Of a DNA stretch of 64,000 nt, positions 1 to 14,190 are shown in pieces. Numbering within the stretch: the stretch's first letter is position 1; each line of letters begins with the position of its first letter. A program made the translations under genes and the position numbers. Source of the DNA: Litoditis marina (Eukaryota; Nematoda; Chromadorea; Rhabditida; Rhabditidae); assembly GCA_964036275.1 (NCBI GenBank), contig OZ038433.1, positions 18,544,257 to 18,608,256 of the forward strand. Direction: 5' to 3'. The notes beneath the pieces are model-generated. The model was not told where the DNA came from and ran no database searches. It was given only the letters and a program-made list of their open reading frames with translations.

Positions 1-750
1 TGCGGAAAATTTCTGGGCGTCTCCAATAGGTACGTGTTGTGGCTTACGCCACATTGCCGTACTCAAGTTGGACCAAAAAGGACCTAAGCGGGGAAGTTTT
101 CACTAATTCCGATCGAATTGTTGATTTTTCGTCCCCATGTGTCCACTGATAACTCAAATCATCAAATTAAAGAGGTACGGTCCCTTTAAATGAACTAATC
201 CGGCATCCATGTAAATACGTTTTACTTTCTCACTAAAGTTGTTTCAGTGGCTTGTGAGAAACAAAAGTGTGATGGTGTTCCCTATTTGTCTTATTTCCAC
301 GAAGAGACGGTGAGCGTTAATCTATGTAACTGTTTTTACCACGTAAACTTCTGAAACGTTCAGTATATTTCTGTGGTTACTGTTTAAAGCCCCTATTTCG
401 TAGAACAAAACTTTGTATCCACATTACAACAATGATTGAGAACAAGTTCTTCAAATACTCCTAGAAATCGAACATCTTCAAAGGCTGAAGCAAAATCATG
501 TTCAAAGGCATATAAGAGAATCGAGCTGTTAGGTGAATTGTATTCAAATGTAATTTCAATTCAGTCAACCTGCTACATCCGAACCGACTAGCGATGTGCA
601 TCCATACAGTTCCCCTCTCCTACTGTACAGGAACGTGCAGATGTGGAGGTGGAGAGACTATTGCAGAAACGTTTTGTTTTGATGAAGGTGAGATTATGAT
701 GATTTTATAGATGTGTTCATTCACAAGTGGTACAATGAACGGAAAACGTG
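1..750. other. Unassigned flank left of the satellite
   Basis: I see no convincing exon, RNA gene or repeat family here. The sequence is A+T-rich and has stops in all frames at short intervals. It ends where 34-bp repeats begin. Confidence 0.5.
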
Positions 751-3700
751 AACGTATTCAAAGCCTCTAATTGGTAAGGTGATAACAACATTCAAAACCT
801 CTAATGGGTAAGGTGGTAACAACATTCAAAACCTCTAATGGGTAAGGTGATAAAAACATTCGAAACCTTCAATGGGTAAAGTGATAACAACATTCGAAAC
901 CTCTAATTGGTGAGGTGATAACAACATTCAAAACCTCTAATGGGTAAGGTGGTAACAACATTCAAAACCTCTAATGGGTAAGGTGGTAACAACATTCCAA
1001 ACCTCTAATGGGTAAGGTGGTAACAACATTCCAAACCTCTAGAGGGTAAGGTGATAACAACATTCGGAACCTCTGATGGGTAAGGTGATAATAACATTCG
1101 AAACCTCTAATGGGTGAGGTGATAACAACATTCAAAACCTCTAATGGGTGAGGTGGTAACAACATCTGAAACCTCTAATGGGTAAGGTGATAACAACATT
1201 CGAAACCTCTAATGGGTGAGGTGGTAACAACATTCAAAACCTCTAATGGGTAAGGTGATAACAACATTCGAAACCTCTAATGGGTGAGGTGATAATAACA
1301 TTCGAAACCTCTAATGGGTGAGGTGATAACAACATTCAAAACCTCTAATGGGTGAGGTGGTAACAACATCTGAAACCTCTAATGGGTAAGGTGATAACAA
1401 CATTCGAAACCTCTAATGGGTGAGGTGGTAACAACATTCGAAACCTCTAATGGGTGAGGTGGTAACAACATCTGAAACCTCTAATGGGTAAGGTGATAAC
1501 AACATTCGAAACCTCTAATGGGTGAGGTGGTAACAACATTCGAAACCTCTAATGGGTAAGGTGGTAACAACATTCGAAACCTCTAATGGGTAAGGTGGTA
1601 ACAACATTCGAAACCTCAAATGGGTAAGGTGGTAACAACATTCGAAACCTCTAATGGGTGAGGTGGTAACAACATTCAAAACCTCTAATGGGTAAGGTGG
1701 TAACAACATTCGAAACCTCTAATGGGTAAGGTGATAACAACATTCGAAACCTCTAATGGGTGAGGTGGTAACAACATTCGAAACCTCTAATGGGTGAGGT
1801 GGTAACAACATCTGAAACCTCTAATGGGTAAGGTGATAACAACATTCGAAACCTCTAATGGGTGAGGTGGTAACAACATTCGAAACCTCTAATGGGTAAG
1901 GTGGTAACAACATTCGAAACCTCTAATGGGTAAGGTGGTAACAACATTCGAAACCTCAAATGGGTAAGGTGGTAACAACATTCGAAACCTCTAATGGGTG
2001 AGGTGGTAACAACATTCAAAACCTCTAATGGGTAAGGTGGTAACAACATTCGAAACCTCTAATGGGTAAGGTGATAACAACATTCGAAACCTCTAATGGG
2101 TGAGGTGGTAACAACATTCGAAACCTCTAATGGGTGAGGTGGTAACAACATCTGAAACCTCTAATGGGTAAGGTGATAACAACATTCGAAACCTCTAATG
2201 GGTGAGGTGGTAACAACATTCGAAACCTCTAATGGGTAAGGTGGTAACAACATTCGAAACCTCTAATGGGTAAGGTGGTAACAACATTCGAAACCTCTAA
2301 TGGGTAAGGTGGTAACAACATTCGAAACCTCAAATGGGTAAGGTGGTAACAACATTCGAAACCTCTAATGGGTGAGGTGGTAACAACATTCAAAACCTCT
2401 AATGGGTAAGGTGGTAACAACATTCGAAACCTCTAATGGGTAAGGTGATAACAACATTCGAAACCTCTAATGGGTGAGGTGGTAACAACATTCGAAACCT
2501 CTAATGGGTGAGGTGGTAACAACATCTGAAACCTCTAATGGGTAAGGTGATAACAACATTCGAAACCTCTAATGGGTGAGGTGGTAACAACATTCGAAAC
2601 CTCTAATGGGTAAGGTGGTAACAACATTCGAAACCTCTAATGGGTAAGGTGGTAACAACATTCGAAACCTCAAATGGGTAAGGTGGTAACAACATTCGAA
2701 ACCTCTAATGGGTGAGGTGGTAACAACATCTGAAACCTCTAATGGGTAAGGTGATAACAACATTCGAAACCTCTAATGGGTAAGGTGATAACAACATTCG
2801 AAACCTCTAATGGGTGAGGTGGTAACAACATCTGAAACCTCTAATGGGTAAGGTGATAACAACATTCGAAACCTCTAATGGGTGAGGTGATAACAACATT
2901 CAAAACCTCTAATGGGTAAGGTGGTAACAACATTCGAAACCTCTGATGGGTAAGGTGATAATAACATTCAAAACCTCTAATGGGTGAGGTGGTAACAACA
3001 TCTGAAACCTCTAATGGGTAAGGTGATAACAACATTCGAAACCTCTAATTGGTAAGGTGATAACAACATTCAAAACCTCTAATGGGTAAGGTGGTAACAA
3101 CATTCAAAACCTCTAATGGGTGAGGTGGTAACAACATCTGAAACCTCTAATGGGTAAGGTGATAACAACATTCGAAACCTCTAATTGGTAAGGTGATAAC
3201 AACATTCAAAACCTCTAATGGGTAAGGTGGTAACAACATTCAAAACCTCTAATGGGTAAGGTGGTAACAACATTCAAAACCTCTAATGGGTAAGGTGGTA
3301 ACAACATTCCAAACCTCTAATGGGTAAGGTGATAACAACATTCGAAACCTCTAATGGGTGAGGTGATAACAACATTCAAAACCTCTAATGGGTAAGGTGG
3401 TAACAACATTCGAAACCTCTAATGGGTAAGGTGATAACAACATTCGAAACCTCTAATGGGTGAGGTGGTAACAACATTCGAAACCTCTAACGGGTGAGGT
3501 GGTAACAACATCTGAAACCTCTAATGGGTAAGGTGATAACAACATTCGAAACCTCTAATGGGTGAGGTGGTAACAACATTCGAAACCTCTAATGGGTAAG
3601 GTGGTAACAACATTCGAAACCTCTAATGGGTAAGGTGGTAACAACATTCGAAACCTCTAATGGGTAAGGTGGTAACAACATTCGAAACCTCAAATGGGTA

Positions 3701-6700
3701 AGGTGGTAACAACATTCGAAACCTCTAATGGGTGAGGTGGTAACAACATTCAAAACCTCTAATGGGTAAGGTGGTAACAACATTCGAAACCTCTAATGGG
3801 TAAGGTGATAACAACATTCGAAACCTCTAATGGGTGAGGTGGTAACAACATTCGAAACCTCTAATGGGTGAGGTGGTAACAACATCTGAAACCTCTAATG
3901 GGTAAGGTGATAACAACATTCGAAACCTCTAATGGGTGAGGTGGTAACAACATTCGAAACCTCTAATGGGTAAGGTGGTAACAACATTCGAAACCTCTAA
4001 TGGGTAAGGTGGTAACAACATTCGAAACCTCAAATGGGTAAGGTGTTAACAACATTCGAAACCTCTAATGGGTGAGGTGGTAACAACATCTGAAACCTCT
4101 AATGGGTAAGGTGATAACAACATTCGAAACCTCTAATGGGTAAGGTGATAACAACATTCGAAACCTCTAATGGGTGAGGTGGTAACAACATCTGAAACCT
4201 CTAATGGGTAAGGTGATAACAACATTCGAAACCTCTAATGGGTGAGGTGATAACAACATTCAAAACCTCTAATGGGTAAGGTGGTAACAACATTCGAAAC
4301 CTCTGATGGGTAAGGTGATAATAACATTCAAAACCTCTAATGGGTGAGGTGGTAACAACATCTGAAACCTCTAATGGGTAAGGTGATAACAACATTCGAA
4401 ACCTCTAATGGGTGAGGTGGTAACAACATTCGAAACCTCTAATGGGTAAGGTGGTAACAACATTCGAAACCTCTAATGGGTAAGGTGGTAACAACATTCG
4501 AAACCTCTAATGGGTAAGGTGGTAACAACATTCGAAACCTCAAATGGGTAAGGTGGTAACAACATTCGAAACCTCTAATGGGTGAGGTGGTAACAACATT
4601 CAAAACCTCTAATGGGTAAGGTGGTAACAACATTCGAAACCTCTAATGGGTAAGGTGATAACAACATTCGAAACCTCTAATGGGTGAGGTGGTAACAACA
4701 TTCGAAACCTCTAATGGGTGAGGTGGTAACAACATCTGAAACCTCTAATGGGTAAGGTGATAACAACATTCGAAACCTCTAATGGGTGAGGTGGTAACAA
4801 CATTCGAAACCTCTAATGGGTAAGGTGGTAACAACATTCGAAACCTCTAATGGGTAAGGTGGTAACAACATTCGAAACCTCAAATGGGTAAGGTGGTAAC
4901 AACATTCGAAACCTCTAATGGGTGAGGTGGTAACAACATCTGAAACCTCTAATGGGTAAGGTGATAACAACATTCGAAACCTCTAATGGGTAAGGTGATA
5001 ACAACATTCGAAACCTCTAATGGGTGAGGTGGTAACAACATCTGAAACCTCTAATGGGTAAGGTGATAACAACATTCGAAACCTCTAATGGGTGAGGTGA
5101 TAACAACATTCAAAACCTCTAATGGGTAAGGTGGTAACAACATTCGAAACCTCTGATGGGTAAGGTGATAATAACATTCAAAACCTCTAATGGGTGAGGT
5201 GGTAACAACATCTGAAACCTCTAATGGGTAAGGTGATAACAACATTCGAAACCTCTAATTGGTAAGGTGATAACAACATTCAAAACCTCTAATGGGTAAG
5301 GTGGTAACAACATTCAAAACCTCTAATGGGTGAGGTGGTAACAACATCTGAAACCTCTAATGGGTAAGGTGATAACAACATTCGAAACCTCTAATTGGTA
5401 AGGTGATAACAACATTCAAAACCTCTAATGGGTAAGGTGGTAACAACATTCAAAACCTCTAATGGGTAAGGTGGTAACAACATTCAAAACCTCTAATGGG
5501 TAAGGTGGTAACAACATTCCAAACCTCTAATGGGTAAGGTGATAACAACATTCGAAACCTCTAATGGGTGAGGTGATAACAACATTCAAAACCTCTAATG
5601 GGTAAGGTGGTAACAACATTCGAAACCTCTAATGGGTAAGGTGATAACAACATTCGAAACCTCTAATGGGTGAGGTGGTAACAACATTCGAAACCTCTAA
5701 CGGGTGAGGTGGTAACAACATCTGAAACCTCTAATGGGTAAGGTGATAACAACATTCGAAACCTCTAATGGGTGAGGTGGTAACAACATTCGAAACCTCT
5801 AATGGGTAAGGTGGTAACAACATTCGAAACCTCTAATGGGTAAGGTGGTAACAACATTCGAAACCTCTAATGGGTAAGGTGGTAACAACATTCGAAACCT
5901 CAAATGGGTAAGGTGGTAACAACATTCGAAACCTCTAATGGGTGAGGTGGTAACAACATTCAAAACCTCTAATGGGTAAGGTGGTAACAACATTCGAAAC
6001 CTCTAATGGGTAAGGTGATAACAACATTCGAAACCTCTAATGGGTGAGGTGGTAACAACATTCGAAACCTCTAATGGGTGAGGTGGTAACAACATCTGAA
6101 ACCTCTAATGGGTAAGGTGATAACAACATTCGAAACCTCTAATGGGTGAGGTGGTAACAACATTCGAAACCTCTAATGGGTAAGGTGGTAACAACATTCG
6201 AAACCTCTAATGGGTAAGGTGGTAACAACATTCGAAACCTCAAATGGGTAAGGTGTTAACAACATTCGAAACCTCTAATGGGTGAGGTGGTAACAACATC
6301 TGAAACCTCTAATGGGTAAGGTGATAACAACATTCGAAACCTCTAATGGGTAAGGTGATAACAACATTCGAAACCTCTAATGGGTGAGGTGGTAACAACA
6401 TCTGAAACCTCTAATGGGTAAGGTGATAACAACATTCGAAACCTCTAATGGGTGAGGTGATAACAACTTTCAAAACCTCTAATGGGTAAGGTGGTAACAA
6501 CATTCGAAACCTCTGATGGGTAAGGTGATAATAACATTCAAAACCTCTAATGGGTGAGGTGGTAACAACATCTGAAACCTCTAATGGGTAAGGTGATAAC
6601 AACATTCGAAACCTCTAATTGGTAAGGTGATAACAACATTCAAAACCTCTAATGGGTAAGGTGGTAACAACATTCAAAACCTCTAATGGGTAAGGTGGTA

Positions 6701-9700
6701 ACAACATTCAAAACCTCTAATGGGTAAGGTGGTAACAACATTCCAAACCTCTAGAGGGTAAGGTGATAACAACATTCGGAACCTCTGATGGGTAAGGTGA
6801 TAATAACATTCGAAACCTCTAATGGGTGAGGTGATAACAACATTCGAATCCTCAAATGGGTGAGGTGGTAACAACATTCGAAACCTCTAATGGGTGAGGT
6901 GGTAACAACATTCGAAATCTCAAATGGGTAAGGTGGTAACAACATTCGAAACCTCTAATGGGTGAGGTGGTAACAACATCTGAAACCTCTAATGGGTAAG
7001 GTGATAACAACATTCGAAACCTCTAATGGGTGAGGTGGTAACAACATTCAAAACCTCTAATGGGTGAGGTGGTAACAACATTCGAAACCTCTAATGGGTG
7101 AGGTGGTAACAACATCTGAAACCTCTAATGGGTAAGGTGATAACAACATTCGAAACCTCTAATGGGTGAGGTGGTAACAACATTCGAAACCTCTAATGGG
7201 TAAGGTGGTAACAGCATTCGAAACCTCTAATGGGTAAGGTGGTAACAACATTCGAAACCTCTAATGGGTAAGGTGGTAACAACATTCGAAACCTCAAATG
7301 GGTAAGGTGGTAACAACATTCGAAACCTCTAATGGGTGAGGTGGTAACAACATTCAAAACCTCTAATGGGTAAGGTGGTAACAACATTCGAAACCTCTAA
7401 TGGGTAAGGTGATAACAACATTCGAAACCTCTAATGGGTGAGGTGGTATCAACATTCGAAACCTCTAATGGGTGAGGTGGTAACAACATCTGAAACCTCT
7501 AATGGGTAAGGTGATAACAACATTCGAAACCTCTAATGGGTGAGGTGGTAACAACATTCGAAACCTCTAATGGGTAAGGTGGTAACAACATTCGAAACCT
7601 CTAATGGGTAAGGTGGTAACAACATTCGAAACCTCAAATGGGTAAGGTGGTAACAACATTCGAAACCTCTAATGGGTGAGGTGGTAACAACATCTGAAAC
7701 CTCTAATGGGTAAGGTGATAACAACATTCGAAACCTCTAATGGGTAAGGTGATAACAACATTCGAAACCTCTAATGGGTGAGGTGGTAACAACATCTGAA
7801 ACCTCTAATGGGTAAGGTGATAACAACATTCGAAACCTCTAATGGGTGAGGTGATAACAACATTCAAAACCTCTAATGGGTAAGGTGGTAACAACATTCG
7901 AAACCTCTGATGGGTAAGGTGATAATAACATTCAAAACCTCTAATGGGTGAGGTGGTAACAACATCTGAAACCTCTAATGGGTAAGGTGATAACAACATT
8001 CGAAACCTCTAATTGGTAAGGTGATAACAACATTCAAAACCTCTAATGGGTAAGGTGGTAACAACATTCAAAACCTCTAATGGGTAAGGTGGTAACAACA
8101 TTCAAAACCTCTAATGGGTAAGGTGGTAACAACATTCCAAACCTCTAGAGGGTAAGGTGATAACAACATTCGGAACCTCTGATGGGTAAGGTGATAATAA
8201 CATTCGAAACCTCTAATGGGTGAGGTGATAACAACATTCAAAACCTCTAATGGGTGAGGTGGTAACAACATCTGAAACCTCTAATGGGTAAGGTGATAAC
8301 AACATTCAAAACCTCTAATGGGTGAGGTGGTAACAACATTCAAAACCTCTAATGGGTAAGGTGATAACAACATTCGAAACCTCTAATGGGTGAGGTGGTA
8401 ACAACATTCGAAACCTCTAATGGGTAAGGTGGTAACAACATTCAAAACCTCTAATGGGTAAGGTGGTAACAACATTCGAAACCTCTAATGGGTAAGGTGG
8501 TAACAACATTCAAAACCTCTAATGGGTGAGGTGGTAACAACATCTGAAACCTCTAATGGGTAAGGTGATAACAACATTCGAAACCTCTAATGGGTAAGGT
8601 GATAACAACATTCAAAACCTCTAATGGGTGAGGTGGTAACAACATTCGAAACCTCTGATGGGTAAGGTGATAATAACATTCAAAACCTCTAATGGGTGAG
8701 GTGGTAACAACATCTGAAACCTCTAATGGGTAAGGTGATAACAACATTCGAAACCTCTAATTGGTAAGGTGATAACAACATTCAAAACCTCTAATGGGTA
8801 AGGTGATAACAACATTCAAAACCTCTAATGGGTAAGGTGGTAACAACATTCGAAACCTCTAATGGGTGAGGTGGTAACAACATCTGAAACCTCTAATGGG
8901 TAAGGTGATAACAACATTCGAAACCTCTAATGGGTAAGGTGGTAACAACATTCAAAACCTCAAATGGGTAAGGTGATAACAACATTCAAAACCTCTAATG
9001 GGTGAGGTGGTAACAACATTCAAAACCTCTAATGGGTAAGGTGATAACAACATTCGAAACCTCTAATGGGTGAGGTGGTAACAACATTCGAAACCTCTAA
9101 TGGGTAAGGTGGTAACAACATTCGAAACCTCTAATGGGTAAGGTGATAACAACATTCAAAACCTCAAATGGGTGAGGTGGTAACAACATTCGAAACCTCT
9201 AATGGGTGAGGTGGTAACAACATCTGAAACCTCTAATGGGTAAGGTGATAACAACATTCGAAACCTCTAATGGGTAAGGTGATAACAACATTCGAAACCT
9301 CTAATGGGTGAGGTGGTAACAACATCTGAAACCTCTAATGGGTAAGGTGATAACAACATTCGAAACCTCTAATGGGTGAGGTGATAACAACATTCGAATC
9401 CTCAAATGGGTGAGGTGGTAACAACATTCGAAACCTCTAATGGGTGAGGTGGTAACAACATTCGAAATCTCAAATGGGTAAGGTGGTAACAACATTCAAA
9501 ACCTCTAATGGGTAAGGTGGTAACAACATTCAAAACCTCTAATGGGTAAGGTGGTAACAACATTCGAAACCTCTAATGGGTGAGGTGGTAACAACATTCG
9601 AAACCTCTAATGGGTGAGGTGGTAACAACATTCGAAATCTCAAATGGGTAAGGTGGTAACAACATTCAAAACCTCTAATGGGTAAGGTGATAACAACATT

Positions 9701-9939
9701 CGAAACCTTTAATGGGTAAAGTGATAACAACATTCGAAACCTCTAATGGGTGAGGTGGTAACAACATTCGAAACCTCTAATGGGTGAGGTGGTAACAACA
9801 TTCGAAACCTCAAATGGGTAAGGTGGTAACAACATTCAAAACCTCTAATGGGTAAGGTGATAACAACATTCGAAACCTTTAATGGGTAAAGTGATAACAA
9901 CACTCGAAACCTCTAATGGGTGAGGTGATAACAACATTT
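751..9939. repeat. 34-bp tandem satellite, about 270 units
   Basis: The unit begins aacattcgaaacctctaatg and ends ggtaaggtggtaac, 34 bp in all, repeated head to tail without interruption. Variation is concentrated at a few sites: attcg/attca/atctg, taatggg/caaatggg, gtaagg/gtgagg and ggtgg/ggtga. Units with matching variants recur at multiples of 34 bp, showing higher-order structure. Spacings of 340, 374 and 272 bp recur, and a large period of 2210 bp (65 units) links 2229-4395 to 4439-6605. The minus strand gives many identical 64-residue open frames because 34 is not a multiple of 3; each ends where cattag recurs, so they are not genes. The edges are slightly more divergent (751-900 and 9880-9939). 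Confidence 0.97.
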
Positions 9940-10419
9940 ACCAGTTGAAGAAAGAGTTTTTGTAGAGATCAGCTGTTGTTTCTCAGATAAATAAAAAGTA
10001 CGGCGGTCATTGCGAGAAATACAGGTAAAGAATACGTGTCAAAGCGCGAGAATCAGATGTTGTGCTATGTACTTTGCTTAACTGGAACAATATAAAACGG
10101 TTAGATTGTTTCAAAGACTCCATCCATAATCAGTTCTCTCAGCTTGAAGAATGTTAGCATAGCTTCACGTCTGATTACGTTTTCTGGTCTTTCTGTGCAT
10201 ATACTAGAAAACAAAATGGGGAAATTGTTGAATTGTTTTCAGTTCAAGTTGTTGAATAAGGAATCTCAATTCGTGCGATTGAACCATAATGTTTACCTAT
10301 TTACAGAACGAGACAGCTTCCGATATTGCTTCTAAAGTGTGTGTATTCAGTGAGTTAAATTAGTTATTTTTCTAAATAACTCCCTTTTCGATTCACATTC
10401 CGAAATTAATGTACTTCAG
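9940..10419. other. Gap between satellite and first lectin exon
   Basis: This stretch should hold the promoter and signal-peptide exon of the lectin gene that follows, whose first recognisable exon begins mid-codon. I could not find an ATG exon with a hydrophobic stretch ending in the right phase. A short open frame at 10144-10335 starts with TTG and does not resemble a leader. Confidence 0.4.
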
Positions 10420-11943
10420 GACACAGTTACGATTGCGAGGACTTTAACCAAGTTGGAGGTCGTTGCTTCTATTATGGAAATGCAGGTAACATTACAATCA
10501 TTAATTTTGTTCAATTTCAAAGAAGCTGCAGATATAAAGCTGATACAGTATGCAGTATGGGATCTTTAAACTAGAAATGAATAATTATATTTTAACCTTC
10601 AGATATGACATGGGGAGAAGCCAAACTGATGTGCAACAAGAAGAAGTCGAACTTGTTCGTGCCCCACAGCGATCGTGATCTACAATCTGCTATAGGTTTT
10701 TTTTGTTTTCGTTTTTTTCCAGTAGTAGAGGTTCATAAGTCACTCAGACTATTGTCAGTATGTTCAGAATTAGCACGATAGTCAAACATGAACTTCAATG
10801 TAAGATCTTTGAAGTCACGTTTTGTGGTTGTAGCTCGTGAACGGATTCTTCGAGTTCAGCCCTGACTCTTAGATTTTAAAAACTTCAATCACAATTATAG
10901 GTGCTTTGGAAACCGTTAAGAAAGCAAACAACGAGGCGGTTTGGCTCGGTCAAGCCACAAAAGAAGCAGGATGGACTAACTTTGATGGATCGGTTGAAGA
11001 CTACTACAGATGGCAGGCCGGCGGCAAATGTTAGTTGAAACAAAACTTCTAGTCAAATGAATAGTCACAGATAACACAGAAAAAAACATTAAACACGCCT
11101 TTACTTTCAGTTACAACCGAGAATCTCGCGTCAACTCTGTTCTTTGATGGAATCGGTCATCCGGGATATTTGGCTGCTGATCAGACTACAAACAAGTACG
11201 TAAAGCAGATAACTTTTCTATAGATGTTTTCGTCATTTCAACTTGTGCGTTCAACTTGGTATCATATCAAATATTCTAGAACCATTCTTCACGGTTTATC
11301 AGTTTACGTGATACATATTGCTCAATTTCCCAAGTACTCTAGGTGTGAAAAATAACGCAGTTTTCTGTGGACCGTCTCCTTCATACGAAGATAAATCATT
11401 TCAGAAGGGTTAAAGCACCAAACACCACAGAATTTAGCCCGGTAAATAATGCCTCAACTAAATCGTTTGGTTCTTTTTGTTGCAATGATCCGTAACTTTT
11501 TTACTCAGAAATCGTTTCCTCTGCCATCGCTGCGCAAGAAGTACGCAGTATTCTCCTGTGAAGGTACGATCATCAAACAGTTTGAACACATTTTACCATC
11601 CCCACTTATTGGTTTTCCTCTCCCTCCACATGTTCTGGTGGTTTTAGTGGAGTTTCCGTTTTCAGAGTCTGCAAAAGGCCTCGAGTCTCAATTTACAGTA
11701 CATTCAAATACAGTTTACAGTTGCATCGGGAAATATGACTCTCATTATTAGAAATCATCACTGATGTCCAACATCAATCACTTCAATGTTTTTACGTCTA
11801 CAGATGTCAATTGTAGGAAAGAACTGCAAACCTATAAGCTTTAATTAACTATTTCAGGTTGGTGCCGAGGGAGAAAGGAACCAAAACTAGGGATACAGTT
11901 ATTTTCAACTGTGATGCGATTTTTAATGTTTTGGGTAATGTGA
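10420..11943 (+). CDS. C-type lectin-like domain protein, 5' end missing
   Basis: Exons in phase: 10420-10485, 10603-10695, 10901-11029, 11111-11195, 11405-11441, 11509-11563 and 11858-11943. They encode a single C-type lectin-like domain. It opens with GHSYDCEDFNQVGGRCFYYG, continues with WGEAKLMCNKKKSNLFVPHS, then AVWLGQATKEAGW, and closes with KYAVFSCEG before a short tail and stop. This follows the nematode CLEC pattern of Cys, aromatic run, WxEAxxxC, W[IL]G and the terminal FxCE. No EPN or QPD triplet and no WND motif is visible, so calcium-dependent sugar binding is unlikely. The inner Cys pair of a canonical domain also appears to be absent. The donor after 10695 (gtttttt) is weak. The first exon begins with two bases of a split codon, so a signal-peptide exon must lie upstream. 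A secreted or surface lectin-like role, as in nematode immunity, is inference from the family. Confidence 0.85.
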
Positions 11944-12085
11944 TTTTTGATGTTTTGGGTAATGGTATAAAACTGATTTAACGATTTTATATATATTTTT
12001 GTTTAATTCTCATCCAAGTGACTTTGGAATATGATGTCACTCAGGACATATATTTAGGCCATTCTTGTTGTACCGTTGAGTAAAC

Positions 12086-12091
12086 AATAAA
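12086..12091 (+). promoter_or_regulatory. Possible polyadenylation signal of the lectin gene
   Basis: An aataaa hexamer lies about 145 bp after the stop at 11943, a plausible but rather long 3' UTR for a nematode gene. Confidence 0.4.
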
Positions 12092-14049
12092 CGTTTTTTC
12101 CTGGTTTGTATGAAGAATGAAGCTACACAGATAATATTATTTGCGAGCCAATGAACCCTCAAACTGAAAATGTATCTCATTTATCACAACCGAAAAAAAC
12201 ATCAATCTAAATTTGGGCATTCCAGTCTAGAGTCTGATTCACGTAAGGTCAAAAAAGTACCGACTCGAAAACAGGTGGTTCTTGTGTTTTTGCAAGAACG
12301 GAAAACCGCGATAACGAGCGTTATCAATGAAGAAACACCTTAAAGTTAGCGCTCATGGCAATTTACGGCAAATCTCACACAGTAGCCAGCGACGGGCCCA
12401 TTTGCTCCATGGTGATAGAAACAAGCAAGGTCCAACTTCAATGTTCTCTCGCGAGAATGGAATATAGTTTGCAACATTGCCTCAGTAATACCCAAAGTTT
12501 AGGGGCTGTAATTTTTAGTTCTCACCATTTCTAGACTTTGGATTTTTGAGACTTTGGCAGCGTGTAAATAAAGTTTTCTATGAATGTTTTTTATATAAAG
12601 CATGGATGCGTTTTGCTTTGCACTACCTGTAAGAAGAGTGATCAAACGCTTCGCGAGAAGGGCATTGAGAATAATATGAACTATGCATCAAGCATCAGGC
12701 TTTCATCAAAAATTACTTCTTGATCGTCTCTACAGACTACAGACCTATGAAGACCATCTATGCGACAGTTGTTCATCCATATTTCGGAAAGCTGGTTTTC
12801 ATTGTTTCATGCGTACGGTGTTGGTTCGGCGTTCGACGAGCCTCTCAATTTAACGGCTGTGTTATTTCGCAAATCGGTGGTCTTTTCGAATGGTTTTCGC
12901 GGATATTTCTCAGCCATAAAAACGTGGGCGTTTATTATTCCGAGAAACAGTCAAATACCAACCAATAATATGTTGATTGTCTGGCATTCCTCTTATGGGG
13001 ATCCAAGGTGTATTTGAACTTTAGACAAACTTCTCAGATTTCACCATCTCAGCCATCTTTTACCATCTTTTAGTACTTTCTCAGCACGTATATGATGAAC
13101 GTTACAACTCACAAATCAACATCATCCGCACTAGATTCTTCATTACGAACAGTTATCGGAAATATTTTCAACACAGTTGAAGTTATGATAAGTCATTAAT
13201 TCTCGGAAAGATAGAGTCCTAATGGTTATGAGAAGTGCCATGGTTTTCACAGAGGATATCATGCTTTACATTGATTCGTCGTTTTCTAAGATCCTGATCA
13301 GGCGAGAATGCATCCAGACGCTATCGCCCAGCTAGAACCCCTTGGTTCAAATCAGAAATTGGACCAAAAATACAGAAAACCGACTTTACTGATCCGTAAA
13401 CCCACATGTTAACAGATTGTCGCTATTATGTTATCTCAGTTGGGTGCTGAGCTGTATGATTTTGTATTCAGCTTGAAGAAGGACGATTATGTGGACCAAT
13501 CCCGTGACATCGGTCCTTTAAACTGCAATTGAAAAATGAATTGATTTGTAAGGGACTGAAGCGTTGTAATCGGACCACATCATGGTCCTTTTTTAACGAA
13601 CGAAATAAAAAAGGAAGGGGAAGAAAAGATAATTTAAAACGTGCGATGCCTGCTCCTATTTGCAGAGTCAAAACTCTCCTTTTCATCTATTCATCAGTCA
13701 AATATAAAACTGTCACGCTCAATGCTAATCCTCTCATGATGTTGCTCTGTTATATTTGATATCTACAACATCGATTTGTATTAACTTTTGTGTTTTTATA
13801 TGAACTTTTGTATTTATGACCAATTATCGTTCTGAATGAATATTTTTCCTGATTTTTCGTGTTTTTAGTGGAGAGTTAGTAAAACAATGAATAGACAATG
13901 CTATAACTGACTGAAGAGTGATCGAGGAAGAAAAATAAATAAGGGTGGTATTAATACGGTACATCCGGTTATTGACAGATTTCAAGACTTCAAGTAGGGT
14001 TTTATAGCGACAGCTTCATATTATCAATTGGTGGTTTCAAAAAGGGAAG

Positions 14050-14190
14050 GATTCAGTTTCGGGACTGCCGCGCATGAAAATCGGAGGTGCCGCGCCTATT
14101 TTGCGGGTGGTGCCGCGGTGGTTGCGCGGCAGTTCCGCAAAAAAGTGCGCGGCAGTTGCGATTTTTGAGCGCGGCAGCTCCGCACGATTG
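14050..14190. repeat. GC-rich segment of degenerate short repeats
   Basis: Variants of gcgcggcag and gtgccgcg recur several times within about 140 bp, in sharp contrast to the A+T-rich surroundings. It is probably part of a dispersed repeat. No coding potential was recognised on either strand. Confidence 0.45.

Noticed and set aside
971..9903. Many near-identical 64-codon open frames on the minus strand
   Set aside because: They are the translation of the 34-bp satellite. Three units make 102 bp, so the pattern repeats every 34 residues, and the frame stops wherever the caaatggg variant is absent.
12720..13017. Overlapping plus-strand open frames of 82 and 85 codons
   Set aside because: Two frames are open over the same bases, neither has a recognisable motif, and there are no splice-linked neighbours.
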